A stretch of 64,000 nucleotides of DNA from Pseudomonadota bacterium (lineage in GTDB: Bacteria > Pseudomonadota > Gammaproteobacteria > Steroidobacterales > Steroidobacteraceae), in contig JANXUT010000075.1 of assembly GCA_025356075.1 (NCBI GenBank), forward strand, positions 42,823-106,822. Reading direction: 5' to 3'. Under the pieces are notes generated by a model, which was given only the letters and a program-made list of their open reading frames with translations, did no database searches and had not been told where the DNA came from. Of this stretch, positions 56,949 through 64,000 are shown piece by piece. Made by a program: the position numbers and the translations under genes. Position 1 is the stretch's first letter; every line of letters begins with the position of its first letter.

Positions 56949-57383
56949 GTGGAAAGCCAGGACCTTCGCCGGGCCGGACTCAAGGTGACGCTGCCGCGCG
57001 TCAAGATCCTCGAGATCCTGGCGAGCGCGAGCGCGCACCACCTCAGTGCCGAGGCGATATACAAGAAACTGCTCGATTCCAATGAGGACATCGGCCTCGC
57101 CACGGTGTACCGCGTGCTGACCCAGTTCGAGGCGGCCGGGCTCGTCAGCCGCCACCACTTCGAGGGTGGCATGGCGGTGTTCGAGATGAACCGGGGCGAC
57201 CACCACGACCACGTCGTGTGTGTGGACTGCGGCAAGGTCGAGGAGTTCACCGACGAGTCGATCGAAAAGCTGCAGTCGGCCGTCGCCGAGCGCCTGGGCT
57301 TCGCGCTCGCCGACCACGCACTCATCCTGTACGCGCACTGCCGGCGCGAGAACTGCCCGAGCCGCAAGACGCGCGGGGCTTGA
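56949..57383 (+). CDS. fur: Ferric uptake regulator Fur
   Basis: Fur represses iron-uptake genes when bound to Fe2+. The 144-residue protein (GTG start after AGGAA) has the winged-helix N-domain with LPRVKILEIL and HHLSAEAIYKKLLD, followed by the metal region with His85, His86 and His88 (DHHDH) and the zinc cysteines Cys91 and Cys94 (CVDC) plus Cys131 and Cys136 (CRRENC). All key ligands are retained. In-frame codons upstream of 56949 are unlike Fur. No Fur box is evident in the bamE-fur spacer. It is convergent with recN, 3 bp apart. Confidence 0.96.
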   Translation: MESQDLRRAGLKVTLPRVKILEILASASAHHLSAEAIYKKLLDSNEDIGLATVYRVLTQFEAAGLVSRHHFEGGMAVFEMNRGDHHDHVVCVDCGKVEEFTDESIEKLQSAVAERLGFALADHALILYAHCRRENCPSRKTRGA

Positions 57384-57386
57384 GCC

Positions 57387-59090
57387 TCAGCGGCGCTTGC
57401 GCCGCTCGGCCGCGACCGGTTTTGGCCCCGTCAGCATCTCGCGGGCATGCTCGCGCGCCTTGCTCGTGATCTCGACGCCGCCGAGCATGCGGGCAAGTTC
57501 CTCGATGCGCTCCTCGGGCCCAAGCGAGGCGAGCGAGGTGCGGCTCGAGCGCCCGTCCGTCAGCTTCGCGACCCGGACGTGCTGGTCGGCCTGGCCGGCC
57601 ACCTGCGGCAGGTGGGTCACGCAGAGCACCTGGCCGCGGGTGCCGAGCGCCCGCAGCTGCCGCCCCACCATCTCGGCGACCGCCCCGCCGACGCCCGCGT
57701 CCACTTCATCGAAGATCATGCAGAGCCGTCCCTGTGACTCATTCGCCGCCGCGACCTGAACGGCGAGGCTGATGCGCGACAGCTCGCCGCCCGAGGCGAC
57801 GCGCGCGATGGGCTTCGGGGGCTGCCCGGGGTTCGCGCTCACGAGGAACTCGATCGTGTCGAGCCCGTGCGGGTCAAGCGGCGCATCGGCGGGCGATTCG
57901 ACCCTGACCTCGAACACGCCACCCGGCATGCCGAGCACGCGCATGAGTTCGGTGACGGCGCCGCCGAGCGCGCTGGCCGCTTGCCGGCGGGCGGCGCCGA
58001 GGAGCCTCGCGGCGGCGCGGTAGTCCTTCGCAAGGCCGGCGCGCTCGGCCTCGAGGCCGGCGAGTTGCGACTCCGCGGATTCGAGCGTCGCGATCTCCTC
58101 GTTCAGGCGCCCGAGCTGGTCGGCGAGCGCCTTCGCGGGCACCCGGTGCTTTCGCGCCAGCTGCTCGATCGAGGCGATGCGCTGCTCGATGAATTCCTGG
58201 CGCTTCGGGTCGACCTCGAGCGACTCGAGGTAGGCGCCGAGCTCGCGGCCGGCTTCCCTAAGCGGTATCAGCGCCTCCTCGACCAGCGCGCCGACCGAGC
58301 CGAGCCTCGCATCGAGCTCGATCGCGGCGCGAAGCGCGGTCGCCGCGCGCCCGGCACGGGCGAGGGCGTCATCGCCCTCGCCCTCGTAGAGGAGCGCGAG
58401 CGCGACCTGGGCGGTCTCGGCGAGGCGACCGCGGTTGGCGAGGCGCTGCGCCTCGATCAGCAATTCCGCGACTTCACCGGGCTTCAAGCCCAGCCCCTCG
58501 AGTTCCTTCTGCTGGTACCTCAGCAGCTCGAGCCTGGCATCGCGCTCGCTCGCGGCGATGGTGAGCTCGTTGAAGCGCGCATCGACGGCCCGGTAGAGGC
58601 GGGCGATTCGGGCGACCGGCTCAAGCAGCGCCGCGTGGCGGCCGTGCTCGTCGAGGAGCGTGCGCTGCGTGTCGCGGCGCGTCAGCGTCAGGAATTCCTG
58701 CTGGCCGTGGATGTCGATCAACAGGTCGCCGAGTGAGCGCAGCTGCGCGAGCGGTTGCAGCTGGCCGTTCACGTAGGCGCGCGAGCGGCCGTCCGCGCCG
58801 ATGACCCGGCGCAGCATGAGCTCGCCCTCGGCATCGAGCGCCTGCTCGGCGAGCCATGCGAGTACCCCGGCATTGCCGGCGATGTCGAAGGTCGCGGTGA
58901 TCTCGGCGCGCTCGGCGCCGTGCCTGACGCTGTCGGCGCCGGCGCGGCCGCCGATCGCGAGCATGACGGCATCGACGAGGATCGACTTGCCGGCGCCGGT
59001 TTCGCCGGTGAGCGCGGTGAGGCCCGAGCGAAGCTCGAGCTCGACGGCATCGATGATCGCGAAGTCGCGGATCTGCAGGTGGCTGAGCAC
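57387..59090 (-). CDS. recN: DNA repair protein RecN
   Basis: RecN is an SMC-like ATPase that acts in double-strand break repair. The 567-residue protein has the Walker A GETGAGKS (29-36), a long central coiled-coil part and C-terminal motifs including SGGELSRISLAVQVA (signature) and IFDEVDAGVGGAVAEMVG (Walker B, D-loop). The GTG at 59090 gives MLSHLQIRDFAI, the normal start. It follows nadK by 7 bp on the same strand. Confidence 0.96.
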   Translation of the reverse strand: MLSHLQIRDFAIIDAVELELRSGLTALTGETGAGKSILVDAVMLAIGGRAGADSVRHGAERAEITATFDIAGNAGVLAWLAEQALDAEGELMLRRVIGADGRSRAYVNGQLQPLAQLRSLGDLLIDIHGQQEFLTLTRRDTQRTLLDEHGRHAALLEPVARIARLYRAVDARFNELTIAASERDARLELLRYQQKELEGLGLKPGEVAELLIEAQRLANRGRLAETAQVALALLYEGEGDDALARAGRAATALRAAIELDARLGSVGALVEEALIPLREAGRELGAYLESLEVDPKRQEFIEQRIASIEQLARKHRVPAKALADQLGRLNEEIATLESAESQLAGLEAERAGLAKDYRAAARLLGAARRQAASALGGAVTELMRVLGMPGGVFEVRVESPADAPLDPHGLDTIEFLVSANPGQPPKPIARVASGGELSRISLAVQVAAANESQGRLCMIFDEVDAGVGGAVAEMVGRQLRALGTRGQVLCVTHLPQVAGQADQHVRVAKLTDGRSSRTSLASLGPEERIEELARMLGGVEITSKAREHAREMLTGPKPVAAERRKRR

Positions 59091-59097
59091 GGGCGCC

Positions 59098-59994
59098 TCA
59101 GGGTTCCGGGTTCGCGTAGCGCGCGCCGCGGCCCCAGTGGAGCTTCGAGCGCAGGATGCGGTAGAAGTCATGCCCCGGCGGGTGCAGCAGCGTCACCGAG
59201 CACGAGGAGGGCTCCACGCGCAGCCGGTCACTCGCCTCGATGTCGCCGAGCACGACGCCGTCGCAGGTGATCTGCGCCTTCACAGGCGCCTGCGCGACGA
59301 GCCTGACCTCGATGCGCGAGCGCGCCGCGACGACGATCGGCCGGTCCGAGAGCGTGTGCGGGCTGATGGGCGCGAGCACGAGGGCATCGAGGTTCGGCTC
59401 GATGATCGGGCCGCCGCAGGACATCGCATAGGCCGTGGAGCCGGTCGAGGTCGCGATGACGAGCCCGTCGCCGCCGTGTGTGTTGACGTAGCGATCATCG
59501 ATCCACGTCTCGAAGTCGAGCATGCGGCCGGTCTGCCACTTCTGCAGCACCACGTCGTTGAGCGCCCTCGCGCGCCGGTCGACCTGCCCCGGGCTCACGA
59601 TGCGGGCATCGAGCATGCGCCGCGGGTCCTTCGTGTAGGCGCCCGACAGCACGTCATCGAAGCGCTCGAGCATCTCGGCGGAACTGACGTCGGCGAGGAA
59701 CCCGAGCCGGCCGCGGTTGATGCCGAGGAGCGGCACGTCGGTGCCCTCGGCGAGGCGCGCGGCGTAGAGGAGCGTGCCGTCGCCGCCGACGGAGACCAAG
59801 AGCTCGGCGTTCGGCGCGAGTTCCGCTTCCGGGCGGCGCTCGACGGAGGAGGCGAACTCGAGCGGGCATTCCGCGTCGATCAGCACGCGCACGCCGCGGC
59901 GCGTCGCGTGCAGCGCGAGCGCCAGCATCGCATCGGCAACCAGGGGATCGGCGTAGCGGCCGATCAGCGCGATCGTGGTGAACGGCGGATGCAT
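59098..59994 (-). CDS. nadK: NAD kinase
   Basis: NadK phosphorylates NAD+ to NADP+. The 298-residue protein has the GGDGT motif (70-74), the NE/D-rich LNDVVLQK strand and HGGDGLVIATSTGSTAYA, all hallmark pieces. The ATG at 59994 gives MHPPFTTIALIGRYADP, the usual N-terminus; the longer open frame upstream is not conserved in appearance. nadK and recN are coupled on the minus strand and divergent from hrcA, as in related bacteria. Confidence 0.96.
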   Translation of the reverse strand: MHPPFTTIALIGRYADPLVADAMLALALHATRRGVRVLIDAECPLEFASSVERRPEAELAPNAELLVSVGGDGTLLYAARLAEGTDVPLLGINRGRLGFLADVSSAEMLERFDDVLSGAYTKDPRRMLDARIVSPGQVDRRARALNDVVLQKWQTGRMLDFETWIDDRYVNTHGGDGLVIATSTGSTAYAMSCGGPIIEPNLDALVLAPISPHTLSDRPIVVAARSRIEVRLVAQAPVKAQITCDGVVLGDIEASDRLRVEPSSCSVTLLHPPGHDFYRILRSKLHWGRGARYANPEP

Positions 59995-60124
59995 CGGGTG
60001 GCGGGACGTTAGCACGCGCGTTTCGGGGCGAACCACCGGCGCCGCGATTGATGGGCGAAGGCGGCAAATAGGGCGCATCGTGGCAAGCGCCGCGGGCGGC
60101 ACGCCGGGAGCTGCGACGCGCGCC

Positions 60125-60154
60125 TTGACACCCTCGGCGAGCGGTCGATAAATT
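60125..60154 (+). promoter_or_regulatory. Putative sigma70 promoter of hrcA
   Basis: A perfect TTGACA (60125-60130) is followed after 18 bp by TAAATT (60149-60154). The predicted start is near 60162, about 40 nt before the hrcA ATG. No inverted CIRCE repeat overlaps it. Confidence 0.6.
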
Positions 60155-60202
60155 CGAGCTCGCGGTCCCGAAAAGGCTATCTCGTACAGAGGCTTATTGC
60201 GC

Positions 60203-61306
60203 ATGGCCGATGAGAAGGACGAAGCCGCAGCCAGCGAGTCGCCGCCGGCCGCGGGCGCCTTGAACGAACGCGCCCGGCGGTTGCTGACGGCGCTCGTCGA
60301 GTCCTATATCAGGGACGGCCAGCCGGTGGGCTCGCGCACCCTCACCCGCGAGTCGGGACTGCAGCTTTCCTCGGCGACGGTCAGGAACGTCATGGCCGAC
60401 CTCGAGGAGTTCGGCTTCGTGAGCTCCCCGCACACCTCGGCCGGGCGCGTGCCGACCGACAAGGGCTACCGATTCTTCGTCGATGCGCTGATGAAGTTCC
60501 GTCCCGCCGCCGGCGTCGACCAGGGCGTCATGAACGTGCTCGAGCGGCGCTTCGGCGCGAACACGGACGACCCGCGCGCGCTCATCAGCTCCGCCTCGCA
60601 GCTCCTCTCGACGTTCACGCAGCTGGCCGGGGTCGTCACGATACCGCGCCAGGCGCACTCGGCCGTCACCCAGATCGAGTTCCTCGGCCTCTCGGACCAG
60701 CGGGTGCTCGCGATCCTGGTCGTCAACGGCCGCGAGGTGCAGAACCGGATCCTGCAACTCGACCGGGCGTTTGAGCCCGAGGAGCTAAGGCGCGCGGCGA
60801 ATTTCCTCAACGAGCAGTTCCGCGGCCGGGAGCTTTCGGATGTGCGCCGGGAACTGCTCGCGCAGCTGCAGGAAACCCGCACCAACATGAACCAGCTGAT
60901 GCTGGATGCGATCAGCATGGCGCAGCAGATGTTCGGCCCGGGGGCCGACGGCGAGGTGCCGGCGGACGTCGTGATCGCGGGTGAAACGAACCTGATGGGC
61001 TTTGCCGAGCTCTCCAACGTCGAGAAGCTGAAGCGGCTGTTCGACGCGTTCAACGAGAAACGCGACATATTGCATCTGCTCGACCAGTGCGTGCGGGCCG
61101 ACCGGGTGCACATCTTCATCGGCCACGAATCGGGCTACCAGATCCTCGACGACCTCTCGGTCGTGACGGCGCCCTACACGGTCGACAATGAGATCGTGGG
61201 CGTCCTCGGCGTCATAGGGCCCACCCGGATGGCCTACGAGCGGGTCATCCCGATCGTCGACCTGACGGCGCGGCTCCTCGGTTCCGCCTTGAACCAGGGC
61301 CGCTGA
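60203..61306 (+). CDS. hrcA: Heat-inducible transcription repressor HrcA
   Basis: HrcA represses chaperone genes by binding CIRCE repeats and is helped to fold by GroEL. The 367-residue protein has the winged-helix N-terminal part (LLTALVESYIRDGQPVGSRT, then SSATVRNVMADLEEFGF) and the later GAF-like and C-terminal segments, ending TARLLGSAL. The ATG at 60203 was chosen; a TTG two codons earlier is possible. It leads grpE and dnaK. I found no full CIRCE site in front of hrcA, grpE or dnaK, so its targets may be elsewhere. Confidence 0.95.
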   Translation: MADEKDEAAASESPPAAGALNERARRLLTALVESYIRDGQPVGSRTLTRESGLQLSSATVRNVMADLEEFGFVSSPHTSAGRVPTDKGYRFFVDALMKFRPAAGVDQGVMNVLERRFGANTDDPRALISSASQLLSTFTQLAGVVTIPRQAHSAVTQIEFLGLSDQRVLAILVVNGREVQNRILQLDRAFEPEELRRAANFLNEQFRGRELSDVRRELLAQLQETRTNMNQLMLDAISMAQQMFGPGADGEVPADVVIAGETNLMGFAELSNVEKLKRLFDAFNEKRDILHLLDQCVRADRVHIFIGHESGYQILDDLSVVTAPYTVDNEIVGVLGVIGPTRMAYERVIPIVDLTARLLGSALNQGR

Positions 61307-61315
61307 CCCCCAACC

Positions 61316-61343
61316 CTTGAACTCGGGCACCCGAGCCTCCATC
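61316..61343 (+). promoter_or_regulatory. Putative heat-shock (sigma32) promoter of grpE-dnaK
   Basis: CTTGAA (61316-61321), a 14-bp spacer, and CCTCCATC (61336-61343) fit the sigma32 pattern (CTTGAA, 13-14 bp, CCCCATnT) with one mismatch in the -10 core. The spacer itself is a palindrome, CTCGGG-CA-CCCGAG (61322-61335). It is placed just before grpE, where heat-shock induction is expected. Confidence 0.6.
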
Positions 61344-61393
61344 CTCCGCGCGGACGCGGCCGGAGGGCGGCGCCGTCTTGCGCGGAGGTATCG

Positions 61394-61960
61394 ATGAGCA
61401 ACCCGAATTCTCCCAGGCCCGGGCAGGTGTCCGCCGCCGGCGATGACCCGGATGCGACGGCGATTCTGCCGGAAGACAGCTTCCGCCCGGACGTGGCCTC
61501 GCTGGAGGGCGCGCTCGCGGCGGCCACTGCCAAGGCCGAGGAGAACTTCAACCAGTACGTGCGCACGCTCGCGGAGTTCGACAACTTCAGGAAGCGCGCC
61601 GGCCGCGACCTCGAGAACGCGCACCGCTACGCGGTGGAGCGCTTCGCGCAGGAACTCGTACCCGCGCTCGATGGCTTCGAGCTTGCGATCGCAAACGCCG
61701 GTGCCGACGTCGGCCGCCTCATCGAGGGACAGGCTGCGACCCAGCGCCTCCTCCTGAAGGCCTTTGAGAAGGCCGGCATCGCGGCGGTCGATCCGACCGG
61801 CCAGCCGTTCAACCCGAACGAGCACGAGGCGATGACCACGCAGCCGAGCGGCCAGTACCCCCCGGGGACGGTCCTGCAGACAGTCCAGAAGGGCTACCTG
61901 CTCAACGGCCGGCTGCTGAGGCCCGCCCGGGTCATCGTCTCGCGCGCCGCCGACGCTTGA
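61394..61960 (+). CDS. grpE: Nucleotide exchange factor GrpE
   Basis: GrpE releases ADP from DnaK. The 188-residue protein has a disordered start, a long N-terminal helix (EGALAAATAKAEENFNQYVR), the conserved EFDNFRKRAGRDLENAHRYA and the C-terminal beta domain ending ARVIVSRA. The ribosome site GGAGG precedes the ATG. It lies between hrcA and dnaK in the conserved order. Confidence 0.97.
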   Translation: MSNPNSPRPGQVSAAGDDPDATAILPEDSFRPDVASLEGALAAATAKAEENFNQYVRTLAEFDNFRKRAGRDLENAHRYAVERFAQELVPALDGFELAIANAGADVGRLIEGQAATQRLLLKAFEKAGIAAVDPTGQPFNPNEHEAMTTQPSGQYPPGTVLQTVQKGYLLNGRLLRPARVIVSRAADA

Positions 61961-62026
61961 GAAGGGCGCGAGCGGTCCCAATCTAGCGGGCAACAGTATT
62001 CAAGTTTGGTTTGGAGGAGTTTCGAC

Positions 62027-63940
62027 ATGGGCAAAGTCATCGGCATCGACCTTGGCACGACCAACTCGTGCGTGGCCATCATGGAGGGCGGCAAGCCCAA
62101 GGTCATCGAGAACTCAGAAGGCGATCGCACGACGCCCTCGATCGTCGCCTTCACGAAGGACGATGAAGTGCTGGTCGGCCAGTCGGCCAAGCGCCAGGCG
62201 GTCACGAACCCGCAGAACACGCTCTACGCAGTCAAGCGCCTCATCGGCCGCAAGTTCGCCGACGACGTCGTCCAGAAGGACGTCGGCCTCGTGCCCTACA
62301 AGGTCGTGAAGGCCGAGAACGGCGACGCCTGGGTCGAGGCGCAGGGCAAGCCCATGGCGCCCCCCGAGGTCTCCGCGCGCGTCCTCATGAAGATGAAGAA
62401 GACCGCCGAGGACTACCTGGGCGAGCCGGTCACAGAGGCCGTCATCACGGTGCCCGCCTACTTCAACGATTCGCAGCGCCAAGCCACCAAGGATGCCGGG
62501 CGCATCGCGGGGCTCAACGTCAAGCGCATCATCAACGAGCCGACCGCGGCCGCGCTCGCCTACGGGCTCGACAAGGCCGGCGGCGATCGCAAGATCGTCG
62601 TCTATGACTTGGGCGGCGGCACCTTCGACGTCTCGATCATCGAGATCGCCGAGGTCGACGGCGAGCGCCAGTTCGAGGTGCTCTCGACCAACGGCGACAC
62701 GTTCCTCGGCGGCGAGGACTTCGACCGGCGGATCATCGACTACATCGCGGATGAGTTTCGCAAGGAGTCGGGTGTCGACGTCCGCAAGGACCCGCTCGCG
62801 ATGCAGCGCCTGAAGGAAGCGGCCGAGAAGACCAAGATCGAGCTCTCCTCGAGCCAGCAGACCGACATCAACCTGCCGTACATCACGGCGGATGCCTCCG
62901 GTCCCAAGCACCTGAACGTGAAGCTCACGCGTGCGAAGCTCGAGTCGCTCGTCGAGGACCTGGTCACGCGCACCATTGGCCCCTGCAAGATCGCGGTCAA
63001 GGACGCCGGGCTCGCGCTCTCGGAGATCGCCGAGGTCATCCTCGTCGGCGGGCAGACGCGCATGCCGCTCGTGCAGAAGGCGGTCAAGGACTACTTCGGC
63101 AAGGAGCCGCGGAGGGACGTGAACCCCGACGAGGCGGTGGCGGTCGGCGCCGCGATCCAGGGCGGCGTGCTGTCGGGCGAAGTGAAGGACGTGCTGCTGC
63201 TCGACGTGACGCCGCTCTCGCTCGGCATCGAGACGCTCGGCGGGGTCATGACGAAGCTGATCGAGAAGAACACGACCGTGCCGACCAAGGCGACGCAGAC
63301 GTTCTCGACCGCCGACGACAACCAGCCGGCGGTCACGATCCACGTGCTGCAGGGCGAGCGCGACCGGTCGCAGGACAACAAGTCGCTGGGGCGCTTCGAC
63401 CTGACCGACATCCCGCCGGCGCCGCGCGGCATGCCGCAGGTCGAGGTGACCTTCGACATCGACGCGAACGGCATCCTGCACGTCTCGGCCAAGGACAAGG
63501 GCAGCGGCAAGGAGCAGAAGATCGTCATCAAGGCGTCCTCCGGCCTCGCCGAGGAGGAGATCAAGCGGATGATCAAGGACGCCGAGGCGCACGCGGCCGA
63601 CGACAAGAAGTTCCGCGAGCTCGTCGACACCCGCAACAAGGCCGATGGCCTCGCGCACCAGGTCGAGAAGTCGCTCAAGGACCTCGGCGACAAGGTGGCG
63701 GGCGAGGATCGTGCGAAGATCGAGTCGGCGCTCGGGGACCTCAAGACCGCGATGGCCGCGGACGATAAGGACGTCATCGACCGCAAGGCCGAGGCGCTCT
63801 CGAGCGCGGCAGGCCCGGCGCTGCAGAAGGCGAGTGCGGCCGGGGCGGAAGCCCCGGGCGGTGCGGGGCCTAAGAGCGGTGGCGAGGACGTGCTCGACGC
63901 CGAGTTCGAGGAAGTGAAAGGCAAGGATCCGAAGGCCTGA
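62027..63940 (+). CDS. dnaK: Chaperone protein DnaK (Hsp70)
   Basis: DnaK is the main Hsp70 chaperone. The 637-residue protein has the ATPase domain ([30 protein letters not shown]), the linker [14 protein letters not shown] and a substrate-binding domain, with the acidic C-terminal [11 protein letters not shown]. The ATG at 62027 follows GGAGGAG; upstream in-frame codons were excluded. A strong terminator-like hairpin follows at the end of the window, so dnaJ, often next, lies outside or elsewhere. Confidence 0.98.
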   Translation: MGKVIGIDLGTTNSCVAIMEGGKPKVIENSEGDRTTPSIVAFTKDDEVLVGQSAKRQAVTNPQNTLYAVKRLIGRKFADDVVQKDVGLVPYKVVKAENGDAWVEAQGKPMAPPEVSARVLMKMKKTAEDYLGEPVTEAVITVPAYFNDSQRQATKDAGRIAGLNVKRIINEPTAAALAYGLDKAGGDRKIVVYDLGGGTFDVSIIEIAEVDGERQFEVLSTNGDTFLGGEDFDRRIIDYIADEFRKESGVDVRKDPLAMQRLKEAAEKTKIELSSSQQTDINLPYITADASGPKHLNVKLTRAKLESLVEDLVTRTIGPCKIAVKDAGLALSEIAEVILVGGQTRMPLVQKAVKDYFGKEPRRDVNPDEAVAVGAAIQGGVLSGEVKDVLLLDVTPLSLGIETLGGVMTKLIEKNTTVPTKATQTFSTADDNQPAVTIHVLQGERDRSQDNKSLGRFDLTDIPPAPRGMPQVEVTFDIDANGILHVSAKDKGSGKEQKIVIKASSGLAEEEIKRMIKDAEAHAADDKKFRELVDTRNKADGLAHQVEKSLKDLGDKVAGEDRAKIESALGDLKTAMAADDKDVIDRKAEALSSAAGPALQKASAAGAEAPGGAGPKSGGEDVLDAEFEEVKGKDPKA

Positions 63941-63970
63941 GGGCCGGGATCCGCCAAGGGACGAACGCCA

Positions 63971-64000
63971 GCCGCCGCGGGCCGTAAGGCCCGCGGCGGC
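63971..64000 (+). terminator. Hairpin after dnaK
   Basis: A 13-bp perfect stem (63971-63983 with 63988-64000) has a GTAA loop. It begins 30 bp after the dnaK stop. The window ends at its last base, so a following T-run cannot be checked. Confidence 0.7.

Noticed and set aside
60009..60017. TTAGCACGC resembling a CIRCE half-site before hrcA
   Set aside because: The second inverted half-site (GAGTGCTAA at 9 bp) is absent, so it is not a CIRCE element.

Overview
The window is 64 kb of very GC-rich (about 70% by eye), densely packed chromosomal DNA. Several gene orders are typical of Gammaproteobacteria: tRNA-Ser / SRP RNA / dnaX / ybaB / recR; ppsA divergent from ppsR; and tmRNA-smpB-ratA-rnfH-bamE-fur-recN-nadK-hrcA-grpE-dnaK. 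High GC, frequent GTG starts, an AlkB alkane hydroxylase, TonB-dependent uptake and tandem RND pumps suggest a deep-branching, Xanthomonadales/Nevskiales/Steroidobacter-like gammaproteobacterium. That placement is inference; no rRNA gene is present. I see no phage, IS element, integrase or CRISPR array.

Layout. 1-10 kb: the 3' part of dapA with a tiny lipoprotein that looks like the BamC N-terminal segment; tRNA-Ser(GGA); SRP RNA; dnaX-ybaB-recR; rsgA and an M48 protease on the minus strand; orn with a GT39 glycosyltransferase; alkB with a GFA-family zinc protein. 10-15 kb: ppsA (minus) and its regulator ppsR (plus), a DUF1249 gene that may be leaderless, and an unrecognised coiled-coil protein. 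15-25 kb: a three-gene efflux operon (lipoprotein adaptor plus two RND permeases) whose sigma70 promoter lies under a 24-bp palindrome, then prc. 25-31 kb: an M28 peptidase, an HDOD-GGDEF protein, a Gfo/Idh/MocA dehydrogenase and small secreted or membrane proteins. 31-37.5 kb: a tightly overlapping minus-strand operon truC, lipid kinase, a 2-TM pore-like protein, a PlpD-like patatin/beta-barrel (type Vd) protein, a CNT nucleoside transporter and a TPR protein. 37.5-48 kb: an accessory catabolic block with a PNPOx-like protein, amidase, APC permease, HDAC-like amidohydrolase, TonB receptor, secreted YtcJ-like amidohydrolase, and an aldo/keto reductase interrupted by two TAG codons. 48-54 kb: a pair of secreted proteins (one a metzincin fused to HAF-type repeats), an AT-rich island with a near-consensus promoter, and a TPR-sulfotransferase. 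54-64 kb: housekeeping genes for trans-translation (tmRNA, smpB), outer-membrane assembly (bamE), iron regulation (fur), DNA repair (recN), NAD kinase and the HrcA/GrpE/DnaK heat-shock genes.

How it fits together. The housekeeping segments need little reinterpretation. The 37-48 kb block reads as uptake and hydrolysis of an amide-bearing compound: a TonB receptor across the outer membrane, a secreted amidohydrolase, an inner-membrane APC permease, and a cytoplasmic amidase and deacetylase. The 31-37 kb operon links lipid phosphorylation, a surface-exposed lipase and a nucleoside carrier. Co-translation through 4-nt GTGA/ATGA/TTGA overlaps recurs throughout.
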